Positions 21,771 through 32,802 of a stretch of 64,000 nucleotides of DNA are shown here, piece after piece. The DNA is taken from contig CM055278.1 of NCBI GenBank assembly GCA_029237695.1, positions 73,213,188 through 73,277,187 of the forward strand, given 5' to 3'. Below the pieces are notes generated by a model. That model made no database searches. It was given only the letters and a program-made list of their open reading frames with translations, and had not been told where the DNA came from. Made by a program: the position numbers and the translations under genes. Source of the DNA: Conchocele bisecta (lineage: Eukaryota > Mollusca > Bivalvia > Lucinida > Thyasiridae). How positions within the stretch are numbered: the first letter of the stretch is position 1; each line of letters starts with the position of its first letter.

Positions 21771-22482
21771 CTCCTTATGCATATGGGGTAGTTATTTTGA
21801 GCAACTGGAATTGCTCAAACAAAACTGGAGCCTGTGATAATGACATTTTACTTGCACAGACGTCTTTGAACTGCGTTGAATATTCCTGACATTTTGACTG
21901 AATATGGGGATGTTAAATGACATGTACATTTGTTTGGAAGGCCTTAGGTGCGCAGAATTAGCCGACACCGTTGTAACCATCTAAGTCCATGAAGGACAGG
22001 CATAACACAGAGTATTCAACAGTCACCAAGTGGTACTCTATTACTAGTGGCGTACGGTCCCTAAAATATAATAGTCACTCTAGAAATAGATACCATATGA
22101 CATGGATACAAGGAATGCGTCACAAACAGCAATATAACCCCCCCCCCCCAAGTAATACAGATATCTGGAGATGAAAACGGAAAAGCTGATGAAAAGATAC
22201 AAGACGCCCTTGGTGTCTATTGGGCGAATTGAACCTCTCACACGAGTATGTGCGTCAAATTTCTCAACAACGGATCATGATCATGGTTTTGGGTCAAGCA
22301 CAAAGCATTCTAGTACTAAACAAATATATTCCATTACTTTCCGCTTTTCTTTCTCAGAAGTTCATATTCGCAGACAATTAACAGGGGAGCGACCCCACCG
22401 CCTCCTCCATCACTGCACTCTGGTTCCTATGCATATGACATGTGGCATGTTTGGAATGAATTATAACTGAATACCATATCAT
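21771..22482. other. Gene-free stretch
   Basis: A C-run occurs at 22139-22149. Short open frames here show no recognisable protein features. Confidence 0.45.
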
Positions 22483-23538
22483 CACAGGTTGAAGTAACAT
22501 ACCGTGCAAGGCCTATAAATGCATTAGAATATACCTAAAAGCATCAATAAGTGATAACAAAGTAAGTTAAGCTTTTTTGTACTCCCTGTTATAACACATT
22601 ATCAAGGTGCATATGTTTTTATGGGCCGTACACTGACGGCCTCGCGACAACGGACTCTCACGAAACAATTAACCGATTTATATCATGTTCGCCTATTGCA
22701 GAAGTTAGTCAAATGTTAGCCCTCCGCAATGATGTATTCTCCGATGCGCTATGTCAGCGCGTTTTCGAGCTATGGATTATTTTGTTCCAACACAGTTCCG
22801 CATTTGTCTCTAGCAAGAAGAAATCTGGCACATTTATTTCTTTGACTTTCCTGGTGAGGCGTCAGCTGGTAACGTTCCATAGCTTCGCTTACAAGTTAAA
22901 CAGGTGACTGGCTGGTAACTAGCCAGTGTAACACGACGGTTACGCGTGACAATCCACGAATCTCAACTAATCATAAGCTTAGCAATGGCGTCATCTGGAA
23001 AACCGAAAACCCATCGACAATTATACAATATGGCTTCCCGAGAAATGATAGCATGTTGGTGCGATTGAATTGTCTGTCGTGACGCATTGGACTGGTGTAC
23101 ATGTAGGTTTGATCAAGTTTTTTCGATGCAAACTGTTTCTTAATGGGCCCGGACGACGTAAACGTGCAGTTTGAAGCAGATTTTTGCGCTGTCATATAGA
23201 CGTATATGCGGAAAAAATGTTACCGAAGTATTATGACTAAAGATAAATGCGGAATTGTGTTGAACAAAATAATATGTAGCTCGAACACGTGTTGACATAG
23301 CGCATCGGGGAATATATCGTTGCGGAGGGCTAATATGTGCGTAACTTCTGCAACTGGCGGAAATTATAGAAATCGGTTGACTGTTTCGTGAGAGTCCGTT
23401 GTCTCGATGCCGTCCGAGTCCGGATCATTAAAAGCATAGCCTTATTAGGCACCTTGTATTGTGATTTCTTACCACCTATTGAAACATTTAGGTATATTTA
23501 ATGTATTTATAGACCTTGATCCGTTACTTCAACCTGTA
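22483..23538. mobile_element. Long member of the hAT-type MITE family (1.06 kb)
   Basis: Ends CACAGGTTGAAGTAAC and CGTTACTTCAACCTGTA, with the same subterminal CCTAAAAGCATCAATAA as the MITE at 12183-12386. CATATCAT flanks it exactly on both sides (22475-22482 and 23539-23546), an 8-bp duplication as in hAT elements. No transposase is encoded. Its interior is a second large inverted repeat (about 22640-23430). Confidence 0.85.
22640..23430. repeat. Inverted repeat nested inside the long MITE
   Basis: CGACAACGGACTCTCACGAA on the left is mirrored by CGTGAGAGTCCGTTGTC on the right. AACCGATTTAT, GCAGAAGTTA and TTAGCCCTCCGCAA likewise match ATAGAAATCGGTT, TAACTTCTGC and TTGCGGAGGGCTAA. Arms are about 120 bp. 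The core (22800-23270) is unique non-coding sequence. Confidence 0.8.
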
Positions 23539-23815
23539 CATATCATATATGTGCGTCCATGTTTTACCCAAGTAAAACGGTGTAATGGTCACTCGTTTGT
23601 CAAAATAACTTTGAAAATGGTAAAGTAAATCTTCACTTATTGTACTTATGGATGAACCAAACTCTGATGGATGCTGATATACTCATTCACTCAACGCGCT
23701 TCTAGAAATCTGCCACATAATAATAATTAATTCCTAATATTGTCCTCAGTAAGTATTTCATTCGTGTCGGGGGCTTGATTTCCAGTATTACCAATCAGGA
23801 GATAACTGTATAGAC

Positions 23816-23944
23816 ATTTGTAATTTGGGGAGATACTCGGTGGATTTACGATTGGAAACTTCGATTTACGGCGACGCCGCAGGCGTCGCCGTAAATCGAA
23901 GTTTCCAACCGTAAATACACCGTGTATCTCCCCAAATTACAAAT
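23816..23944. repeat. 129-bp palindrome with GC-rich core
   Basis: TTGTAATTTGGGGAGATAC pairs with GTATCTCCCCAAATTACAA; the centre GGCGACGCCGC|AGGCGTCGCC is nearly perfect. It is flanked by GTTATCTC and ATTCTAATG as in the 10246-10390 element, so the two share a family or an insertion context. Confidence 0.85.
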
Positions 23945-24373
23945 TTCAATATTGTTATCTCTATTCTAATGTACGACCATCATTTCTGACTCATTTTCCT
24001 AATTTCTGAACCAAATACCAATCCATATAGGCATACCCATTATAACCCTCACTATATTGGCCGATTTACACCTTGGCTGCAACCGTGACAACTGCCATAA
24101 ACATACTACACGAAAATAAATAGTGCAAAGCAAATACGTAAACTAATGAAGAATTGTGTTACCATTTACAAACTTTTATTTCATCTATATATTCTTTATC
24201 ATCCACCAATGCTTATATTATCTTACTATTGTTCAGCACTACCTTGAATATTAGAATAACTGTTCAATGACCTACATTGCTGGGAATTCCCATTCAAAGT
24301 TAGAAAAAAATGACCGACATCACTGATACTTGCTTGTCGAGCTTGACATTGTACAGTTTTATAAGTGGATCAC
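23945..24373. other. Gene-free stretch
   Basis: AT-rich. It may be the 3' UTR of the minus-strand frame at 24374-24700. No further feature is seen. Confidence 0.4.
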
Positions 24374-24700
24374 TTAATGATTGTAATAGTTAAGGTTGTG
24401 TATATTAACAGTGCAATTTTGGAAATTATATGGCGATGGCTGTTGGTAAACCGCTGGGGTCGTAGTCTGTACAATGATGTGATTTTCCCCCCTTTGCTGG
24501 TGATTGTGCAAGTATGGTGGGTAACCCATTAATTTCACATAGCCAGTGCTTTGACAGGGCACCACATGACCTTGGTGCTGGACATGTAACAGCTGTTGAG
24601 TGGATACAGAGTTGGGAGGGCTCTCGTCTAATTGATTAGCTCCAGCATTTTGGAGAATAGCCGAATACTGACGTTTCTGGTTGTCCGAACAATCTCTATT
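24374..24700 (-). pseudogene. C-terminal fragment resembling Crypton-type recombinase tails
   Basis: An open minus-strand frame of 108 codons runs from just after an in-frame stop to a TAA, without an early ATG. It reads DNQKRQYSAIL near its start, a Gln/Pro-rich middle, and ends YNFQNCTVNIHNLNYYNH. A tail of the type F..CTVNI, following an EQQ/NQK..SxIL segment, is common after tyrosine-recombinase (Crypton-like) domains in invertebrate proteins; this is a remembered pattern. The recombinase domain itself was not found upstream, so this is either a last exon of a gene off the visible part or a relic. Confidence 0.35.
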
Positions 24701-25296
24701 TTATGACTTCACAGAACGTTCAGGGTGAAACGGCGCGTAGGAATTCATCTAATTATGTAAATGTGATCACATGACATGCTACCTACTTGTAGATAGTGGA
24801 TTTACTTGCAGGTAATTGATCGATCAGCCAATCAGATTTCGACAATTTCATTAAGGTGCATTAGAATAAATGTTTTAAAACGTTGATAATATGGGCAGGA
24901 TTAGCGCATGTGGTTGTTTGGCATAAACTACTATAATTATGTATGTTGCTATCAAGTGTGTTCATGCTCAGCTCTGACCCGGTTTGGAATTCCTACACGT
25001 CTCCTAGACTTGCCTGATAAACTTGATTTCAACAAAAACTGGCATAGCCTGATATTTGAATATTATTGAAAATGTGTCACCCAAGTCATACACAACTATC
25101 TTGCCCAGATCATCAACGTTTCCGAACATCTATTGGCAATGTCAACTCGCAATCAAGCAGTCTGATTCGCTGAGCCTGAGCTGTGACTGAGCCTGAGCCA
25201 ATCGATCTGCTTCACTTCGAACACATTATTCAAGTATTTTTAAACTAGAGCACAGACGATGGAGCCCCATCGCAATATACCCACTTTCCCAATGCT
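24701..25296. other. Gene-free stretch
   Basis: GGTGCATTAGAAT at about 24855 matches the flank of two palindromes. CTTGCCTGATAAACTTGAT near 25010 matches part of the palindrome at 45854-45976. No gene. Confidence 0.45.
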
Positions 25297-25640
25297 AAGT
25301 CGAAAAGGGGGAGCTAATCCATAACCGGGCATCGAATCAAAAATCTAAATTAATTTTGCGCATCTACACACCATATTGAAGGCACACATCAATGTTCAAG
25401 TCCCTACCTATTACGGTTAAAAAGTTGTACTTCTTTCCAGGCAAAATTGGGAAAATTGTAAGTCGAAAATGGGGAGATAATCGATAACCGTGCATCGAAT
25501 CAAAAATCGAAATTCAGTTTGCGCACAACACACCATAAGTAAGGCACACACCAAGTTCAAGTCCCTACATACTACGGTTAAAAAGTTTTACTTCTTGCAA
25601 GAAACGTGACGGTCGGACGGACAGACAGAAGGACGGACAC
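25297..25640. repeat. 163-bp tandem duplication plus GGAC repeat
   Basis: Two units (25297-25459 and 25460-25605) share AAGTCGAAAA, GCATCGAATCAAAAATC and TTCAAGTCCCTAC. They are followed by GTCGGACGGACAGACAGA, the usual tail of this kind of bivalve intronic repeat. Confidence 0.75.
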
Positions 25641-25933
25641 CCATGACGAAAACGATATACCCATTTTTTATTTTCAAAAAGTGGGTATAATAAAGAAAAT
25701 AATAAGTATTAGCAAGATTAGCAACATATGGTGTAACTCTATTTCTCAATTGAGAATTGACACTGAAACACTTTGGGGTCGCATAGAGATTGTTCAGCAA
25801 TGTTTAAACATCCACAGTGTCTGTACAGTGTATGTACTATTCAGTAAAAATAAACTGGGGATTTCTTATTGCATCCATTTGTAAATATGTCGTTATGCCT
25901 TTGAAACGCATACTTTATCGAATACCCAAAGAC

Positions 25934-26184
25934 AATTGTGCTGCACTCCGCGCCTGCGTTAAATGTTTCACGTAGAAATATGCGCCGGATTCCTGACGAA
26001 TTCCCATTCAGCTTCATTCAGAGGGATATGGCATAAATACATGTTCGTCTATTAACCGGCGCAAACCATAGACGAAAATGTGTTTGTGCGATAGCTCTAA
26101 AGAGAGCTGAGTGATATATCTTCAGGAAACCGGTGCATTTTCGACGTAAAACATTTTACGCCAGTATGCAGTGCATCACCGGTG
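25934..26184. repeat. Inverted-repeat element
   Basis: TTGTGCTGCACTCCGCGCC at the left and GCAGTGCATCACCGGTG at the right, with inner CGTTAAATGTTTCACG versus CGTAAAACATTTTACG. It marks the start of the segment shared with 7759-9540 and 56340-58190. Confidence 0.6.
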
Positions 26185-27560
26185 AACTATACATTGTTAG
26201 TGTGCTAGATAAGGATTTATGTGAAACAGATGAGAACACGAATAGACAGACGGACCAACGACCATAATTACAAACCGTAATCCAAAGAAAGAGTAGTTAC
26301 AGTCGTGGTTGTCTATAATCATCGTGTTTCCAGTGTTGTCGTCGTTGAAAAATTCAAAAGGTCTGTACACGTTTCTTCATCATCATATAACTTTAACCCT
26401 TTCACCCCTCGGTAACTGTAATGGATGTTGATATGTTCATTTTGCAGCCGATCTAATTGTCATAAAATGATTTTCAGACTAGTCCATTTATGAAAAGGGG
26501 GTATTTTTTGTGCTCAAAAATATAAAAACGTCTCAGAAAATTTGTATAGGTTTCTTGATCACAGTATAACTTTAATATTACTTGACGGATTTCTTCACAT
26601 GATACATGCGAGAATTTGGAACACCAGCATGTGGCCATTCACATGACATTGACATGTGTCCTGTTTAAAATATAATTGCCAATACACATTACCAAACATT
26701 ATAGCTGCACTATTTTAAATCATTTAAAGTACCAAAAAACATGAGCTACATATATATTTACTTTGGCATGCCTGTGTTGTGGTGATAACCTGGCTCCAGA
26801 TCAGGTTATTCAAATTTCAAGGCTGAAATTATATTTGTTTCTGTAAATGTTCAGTTCTGGAAATGTCATAATTACCTTTTGTATAGTAAGGTTCGCGGCC
26901 CATGACATAAGCTAGCCGAAATTACATAAGCACCATTTAAAAAGTAAGAGTCATGAGTTAGACTAGCCGAACATGTCATAAGAGCCATTTGTATAGTCAG
27001 ACTCACTGGTCATGAGCTAGTCTGGCCGGAAATGTCATATGGGACAGTTTTGTGGTATCAGTTACATGTTTATATGTAAACATTCGCTTTGAAAGCATGG
27101 CTATACTAGTATAGCATGAACACTACTAAATGACGGAAATCCATTACAAATTAAATACACTTATACATTATAATGTTTTCTTTTGATTATTGTTGTTTTT
27201 TTGTTGTTTTTTTTGTTTTGCAAATAACATATAACAAAAACAGCATAGCGATAACAGTCGGCCAATAACTGTTAACAGTAAATATGTTGTCAATATAACA
27301 GTTAATAAAAAAAATGTCATTAGCAGGCTAACAGTTTTAACCACCACCCATACACCCCCGCCTCCAAATCTTGTATTTTCTGGGTGTTCGGTTAATATAT
27401 GTTTTCTGAGAGTCGTGTTTGTAGTTGCGGACATTAACATTACAAAACTCCCATACCGTCCACGGACGGTATGGGACTATTGCAGAGTTACTTTTCGAAA
27501 CTATCGGGTTCTGTGATTAGTATGCATCCATTGGGTTTGTATCGTTTTTCTTAACTTCTA
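26185..27560. other. Upstream flank or intron of SLC19, third copy of the duplicated segment
   Basis: Diverged copy of 8020-9540, lacking the TIR element present at 8947 (empty site near 27070). It ends with the pyrimidine tract TCGTTTTTCTTAACTTCTAG, a strong acceptor for the SLC19 exon. Confidence 0.65.
27422..27503. repeat. 65-bp palindrome family, member with expanded centre
   Basis: GTAGTTGCGGAC...CTCTGC-type arms surround the hairpin TCCCATACCGTCCACGGACGGTATGGGA (27448-27475). It lies about 60 bp before the SLC19 acceptor. Confidence 0.75.
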
Positions 27561-27570
27561 GATCCTCGTC

Positions 27571-28435
27571 ATGGATTGGCGATTACTGACGGCGATTGTT
27601 TGCAGCTTTGGCTTCTTCAAAGACATGCGTCCTTCGGAGGCGTACCTGACGTCATACCTGACGGGAGAGTGGAAGAATTTGACGGTGGAGGAGGTCGACA
27701 ACGAGATATACCCCTGGTGGACGTATTCGTACCTCATATGGCTCGTCCCCGTGTTTATAATCACCGACTACTTTCGCTACAAGCCGATGATCGTCGCAGA
27801 TGGCGCTGCTTACATCGCCACGTGGGCATTACTTCTTTGGGCGAATGGCGTGCCCGCGATGAAATGCATGCAGGTTACGTACGGCCTTGCAACGGCGGGG
27901 GAAATTGCATATATATCGTACATGTATGTAAAAGTATCGCCTGATCGATTTAAACTCGTCACTAGTTACATCAGGGCGGCGACGTTAGTAGGTAAATTCG
28001 TGGCGTATTTTCTTGGGCAAATGTTTGTTTCTTTCGAAGTGATGGATCTGTTTGGATTAAACATATTTTCATTCGTCAGCCTGTCGATTGCATTTCTTAT
28101 CTCTCTCTTTCTGCCAACGGCGGATTACTCGGAAATATTCCACTCAAACATGGCAACTGAGGCCGCCATCGAGGATCCAAATATTCAACCAAAGGGACAT
28201 AACTCGGACACTTTTTACAAGAGATTTAAAGCCGGAGTTATCTTCATGGCAAAGGAACTAAGAGTGGTGTACTCGTCCAAGCAGGTTGTCATTTGGTCGG
28301 TGTGGTGGGCATTTGCGTCATGCGGAAATTTTCAAGTGGGCAATTACATACAGAATCTATGGAAGGTTATCTCCCCTCACCGAGAACACCATAAAATATA
28401 CAACGGCGCCGTTGAGGCAGCTGGAATGCTCTTAA
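27571..28435 (+). CDS. SLC19-family folate/thiamine transporter, 5' coding exon
   Basis: This exon encodes the N-terminal half of a 12-helix plasma-membrane vitamin transporter of solute carrier family 19; whether the substrate is thiamine or reduced folate cannot be told. The acceptor is at 27560-27561 and ATG lies 9 bases into the exon. The donor GTAAGT is at 28436, in phase 1 after 288 codons. Family signatures visible are GFFKDMRPSEAYLTSYLTG (residues 14-32), NEIYPWWTYSYL (about 45-56), DYFRYKP, VTSYIRAATLVGK, FLISLFLPTADYSEIFH and KAGVIFMAKELR, followed by SSKQVVIWSVWWAFASCGNF. It has six helices, the central loop and the start of the second half. The next exon (about 60-65 residues) was not found. 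Penultimate- and terminal-type exons sit far away in other copies, so the gene as assembled is incomplete. Confidence 0.85.
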
Positions 28436-29171
28436 GTAAGTATTTTATCTTCAAAATCAACTTTCGTTTTGACCTTTAACTCTTTGCATGCTAGCGGTGA
28501 AAATATCCGCCAAACGAATTGGGAGTATATGTTTTATTTCTCTCTGTAAATATGTCTTGAAATTTCATTAGAATTTGAACTATTTATAGTCCACACGTTT
28601 CCCAGCATGCAAAGAGTTAAGCTACCAAGTCTCAGATATGCCTAGGAGGTGATGACAAATAATAAGAAAAATAAAGAGTAGATTTGCATACCTATAAGTC
28701 GACTGGAAAAAATATGTGATTGGTGAACACATGTTTATTATACTGGAAAATAACTAGTTATCGTTCAATATTATAAACTTGTTTTGCAATCGATGGTTAC
28801 TAAATTACCTTTTTTATTAATTATACTAGCGTCTATAATCGGAACTGCTTTCTAAATGTGGTACAGTATTAGGTCATAGTATTATCATTTCTCAACAAAA
28901 AATAAAGATAATTCACACTGGTTTCCTTACTCGTACATCTATAGTAAAATGCAACATTCTGTCCAGCTAAATTATTGCTCATGCTTATCACAGTTTCTGG
29001 TAGCATGTACTTGAATATAACGATTGTTTGTGATCAAATAAAACTGTGTGATTGATTTATTTTGTTTATGTCATTTACTGTGTATGAAGCGAAATACGAC
29101 ATATTGGATATTATCTGAGGCATCATCTGACACTCTGTGCGCAATTAAGGCGCAATTAAGACATACAGGTA
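28436..29171. other. Intron-like stretch
   Basis: Begins with the SLC19 donor. An inverted pair TTTGCATGCTAGCGG (about 28483) and CCAGCATGCAAAGAGTTAA (about 28602) forms a short fold-back. No exon is recognised. Confidence 0.5.
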
Positions 29172-29543
29172 CAGTGCAACCTCTCTACAACAGCCACCCA
29201 TGGGAAGAGGCACAATTGGCTGTTATAGAGAGGTGGCTGTTGTAGGGAGGTTAATGCTGAATACAATTTTATCGTCTGATGTTTATTTATTTTCTTCAAT
29301 AATTCTCAATAAAAACATGTTTTGACAGCATTTTAGAATCATTTCTAATGGAAATGATTCTAAAATGCTGTCAAAACAAGTTTTTATTGAGAAAGAATGC
29401 AAAATCAACATCAAACGACAATGTTCATGCTCAGCAGTGTAAGGGTTAGATATAGATGAAATCATCCATTTGGGATATAAAATAGCGGCTGTTACAGAGA
29501 GGTGGCTGTTGTAGAGAGGTGGCCGTTCGGGGAGGTTCGACTG
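29172..29543. mobile_element. pogo/Tc1-type MITE with TA target duplication
   Basis: CAGTGCAACCTCTCTACAAC at the left and GGGGAGGTTCGACTG at the right, each flanked by TA (29170-29171 and 29544-29545). Subterminal GAGAGGTGGCTGTTGTAGAG repeats flank an inner hairpin (about 29309-29390) containing TGACAGCATTTTAGAATCAT and its complement. Non-autonomous, about 372 bp. Confidence 0.85.
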
Positions 29544-29651
29544 TAGTTACATGTAGATTACGGTTCGTCCGCATGTACGACGAGATAATCCGAATGCCTT
29601 AGCTTGTGTAGTATCAATCGTACATGCGGACGAGCGTCATCTAACCGTGTT

Positions 29652-30151
29652 NNNNNNNNNNNNNNNNNNNNNNNNNNNNNNNNNNNNNNNNNNNNNNNNN
29701 NNNNNNNNNNNNNNNNNNNNNNNNNNNNNNNNNNNNNNNNNNNNNNNNNNNNNNNNNNNNNNNNNNNNNNNNNNNNNNNNNNNNNNNNNNNNNNNNNNNN
29801 NNNNNNNNNNNNNNNNNNNNNNNNNNNNNNNNNNNNNNNNNNNNNNNNNNNNNNNNNNNNNNNNNNNNNNNNNNNNNNNNNNNNNNNNNNNNNNNNNNNN
29901 NNNNNNNNNNNNNNNNNNNNNNNNNNNNNNNNNNNNNNNNNNNNNNNNNNNNNNNNNNNNNNNNNNNNNNNNNNNNNNNNNNNNNNNNNNNNNNNNNNNN
30001 NNNNNNNNNNNNNNNNNNNNNNNNNNNNNNNNNNNNNNNNNNNNNNNNNNNNNNNNNNNNNNNNNNNNNNNNNNNNNNNNNNNNNNNNNNNNNNNNNNNN
30101 NNNNNNNNNNNNNNNNNNNNNNNNNNNNNNNNNNNNNNNNNNNNNNNNNNN
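29652..30151. other. Assembly gap (500 N)
   Basis: Exactly 500 N, so its length is a placeholder. On its left side TCGTCCGCATGTACGACG (about 29564) and ATCGTACATGCGGACGAGCG (about 29616) form an inverted repeat, a likely reason for the break. Confidence 0.95.
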
Positions 30152-31272
30152 GTGGGATGTCGTAATTCGTAACAAATATTTAATAAAAGAAATGCTGTTC
30201 TTGTTTTATTTTAATATGTTAACTCACTGTAATACATTTCACTAAATCGTTAAACAATTAGTAATTTCGTGTGTACATTTAGTACAGTCTTCGCTCAAGA
30301 CTAGCTAATGCATGTTGTTGTTGAGGATTATGCGAACATACAGATACTCCATTGAATTAAGTTATTAATAACTAATGAAGATGGCTGAAAATGTATATGA
30401 TAAACTACACAATTGATAAATAATCTTTTGAGCATTTTGACAAATCACCACATCGAAATCAGAAATAAGTACAGCAACTAACACAACTTAATGGTTAAAA
30501 ATAAAATTCGTATTTACTCAATTGAAAACGCATATATTGATGCTGATTAAAAACAAAATGATAAATGTGAAAGCAATGAAAATGGCCAAAATAACTTTTT
30601 CCGATTTTTTTCCGAATTTTCATCAAATACTCTTCCAATAACATGGTAGTCTTCCAAATAATGAGAAACAATAGTTATTACTATACATCGATAATGATGA
30701 AATGTCAAGGTATATGTATGTATCTGCCGATAGTATTACCCATGTGCAATTGTGATCTCATCAACATTCATATATGACATTTTTTTTTTTAAAGTGAAAA
30801 ACACCATTACATAAAGTCATTACATACATATCACATGATTAGTATGATTTAGAATCTACTCTGACTATATAGAACATGAGAAATAATTAACATTCAGATC
30901 ATGCAGTTATCTCCCAGGACATAATTATAATGTGTTTTAAATAGAAAGATGCACGTGATCGCACCGTTGGCCCGGTAACAATATAAATCTGCCCCTGAAA
31001 CATTTATTGACAAATGATTTCCACATGACCTGTGATAATTTGTCTGAAGCAAGGTTATAATTGTTAACAAAATATGGTTACCTGACCAAATTCATTAAAG
31101 AACGATAAGGATACTAGTACATCATGCAACAGGTTAGCATGTTCCATATTCTCTTGTGTTATCTTGATGCATTCCCTCTGACTACTAACATAACACAATC
31201 GACCAAATTGTTAACTGCGGTTACTTAGCTTGGAAGTAGGATAAATAGGTTTGGAAAAACTTATTTTTTTAA
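30152..31272. other. Gene-free stretch
   Basis: Very AT-rich, with no recognisable gene or transposon end. The 5' truncation point of the following LINE lies at about 31270. Confidence 0.5.
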
Positions 31273-32802
31273 ATTGTGAATAGACATGCACAACTAAATA
31301 CCCACCGGGTAAAAAAGAAAGTTCAACCTGACTGGCTGTCAAGTGAAATTTTAGACTGTATGAAAGACAGCGATAAATGCAAATTAAACGGAAATTATGA
31401 TGCATATAAATATTTGCGAAACAAAGTATCATCTATGATCGGAAAATCTAAAAAAGAAACTTATACTCGTAAAATAGAAACTGGTAAATGTAATCCGAGG
31501 ACAATTTGTAAAATATCTATGGAATATGGTGCATCACAGAATTCGCGCGAGAGCGGAGGAATACTGAGTGCGAAAAATGACGAAAATGAATTAATTTTAA
31601 ATATTGATGATATGGCAAATTTATTTAATAATTATTTTGTTAATGTGCCTCAAAAATAAAGGGTCAGATTCAGCCATCAACCTTTGAAGGGCTGCGCAAT
31701 TCCGTAAATTCCAAAATACCAAATGATATTGTTTTCGAAATCATCATGTTCGAACTTTTTTGTCTCGTCTTCATGTTTCTAAAGCTACATGTCTAGACAA
31801 TATAAGACCGCGACTTTCGAAGGTTTCTGCAAATGTGATAGCTAAAAGCGTTAGCATTATCGTTAACAAAAGTATAGCTACTGGTATTTTCCCGGATGTA
31901 TGGAAAAATGCAAAGGTAACTCCGTTATGCAAAAGCGGCGCAAAGGACGAAGTAAATAACTATCGGCCAATCTCAATATTACACACATTATCCAAATTAA
32001 TTGAAAAATTTCCAAATACACATTTTTAAATAACTACAATTTATTACATAAATCGCAAACTGGTTTTCGGCGCAACCACTCAACAGAATCGGCTCTAATA
32101 CTAATGATAGAAACATGGCTATATGCATTAAAATTAGCTGGGTGTGTAATGGTTGATTTTCAAAAGGCATTCGAAATGGTAGATCATGATATCCTCTTGC
32201 AAAAGCTTAGCTGCTACCGATTTAGTGATCAAACATTAATGTGGTTTAATTCATATTTGAAGCAAAGAAAACAGGTAACTTGAGTTAATGGTGCAAAATC
32301 AGAAGATATGTTTATTACATGCGGCGTGCCCCAGGGTCTATACTAGGTCCGACATTATTTATATTATTTATTAATGATTTGCCTGCTATGCTGTCCTAGT
32401 CTGCTACAGAAAACCGATTTATATGCTGATAACACCGCCATTTATGATATCCAGAGCAACATTAATGAGGCAGAATCTAATTTGCAAATAGCATTAAATC
32501 AACTGAAACTGTGGTGCGAAACAAATGGTATGCTTTTAAATACTAGCAAAACAAAAGTAATGCTTATTTCAACCAGGCAGAGAAGAACAATACTGGATAA
32601 AAATGGAATTCATTTGACATATAATGATATACATTTTGACTTTCTAAAAAAGTATCTTCTTATCTTTGGTTGCCATGAAAAATTAGCTATTTCCTCTCTG
32701 TAGCATAGACTGTTCTTTTACAAAGCTTATATACAGCCTCATTTCCACTACTGTTGTATTATCTGGTCTAATTCATCAAATCAAAATTGAGCAAAAATTA
32801 TA

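Noticed and set aside
29558..30245. Open frames of about 170-213 codons around 29.6-30.2 kb
   Set aside because: They consist almost entirely of the 500 N gap.
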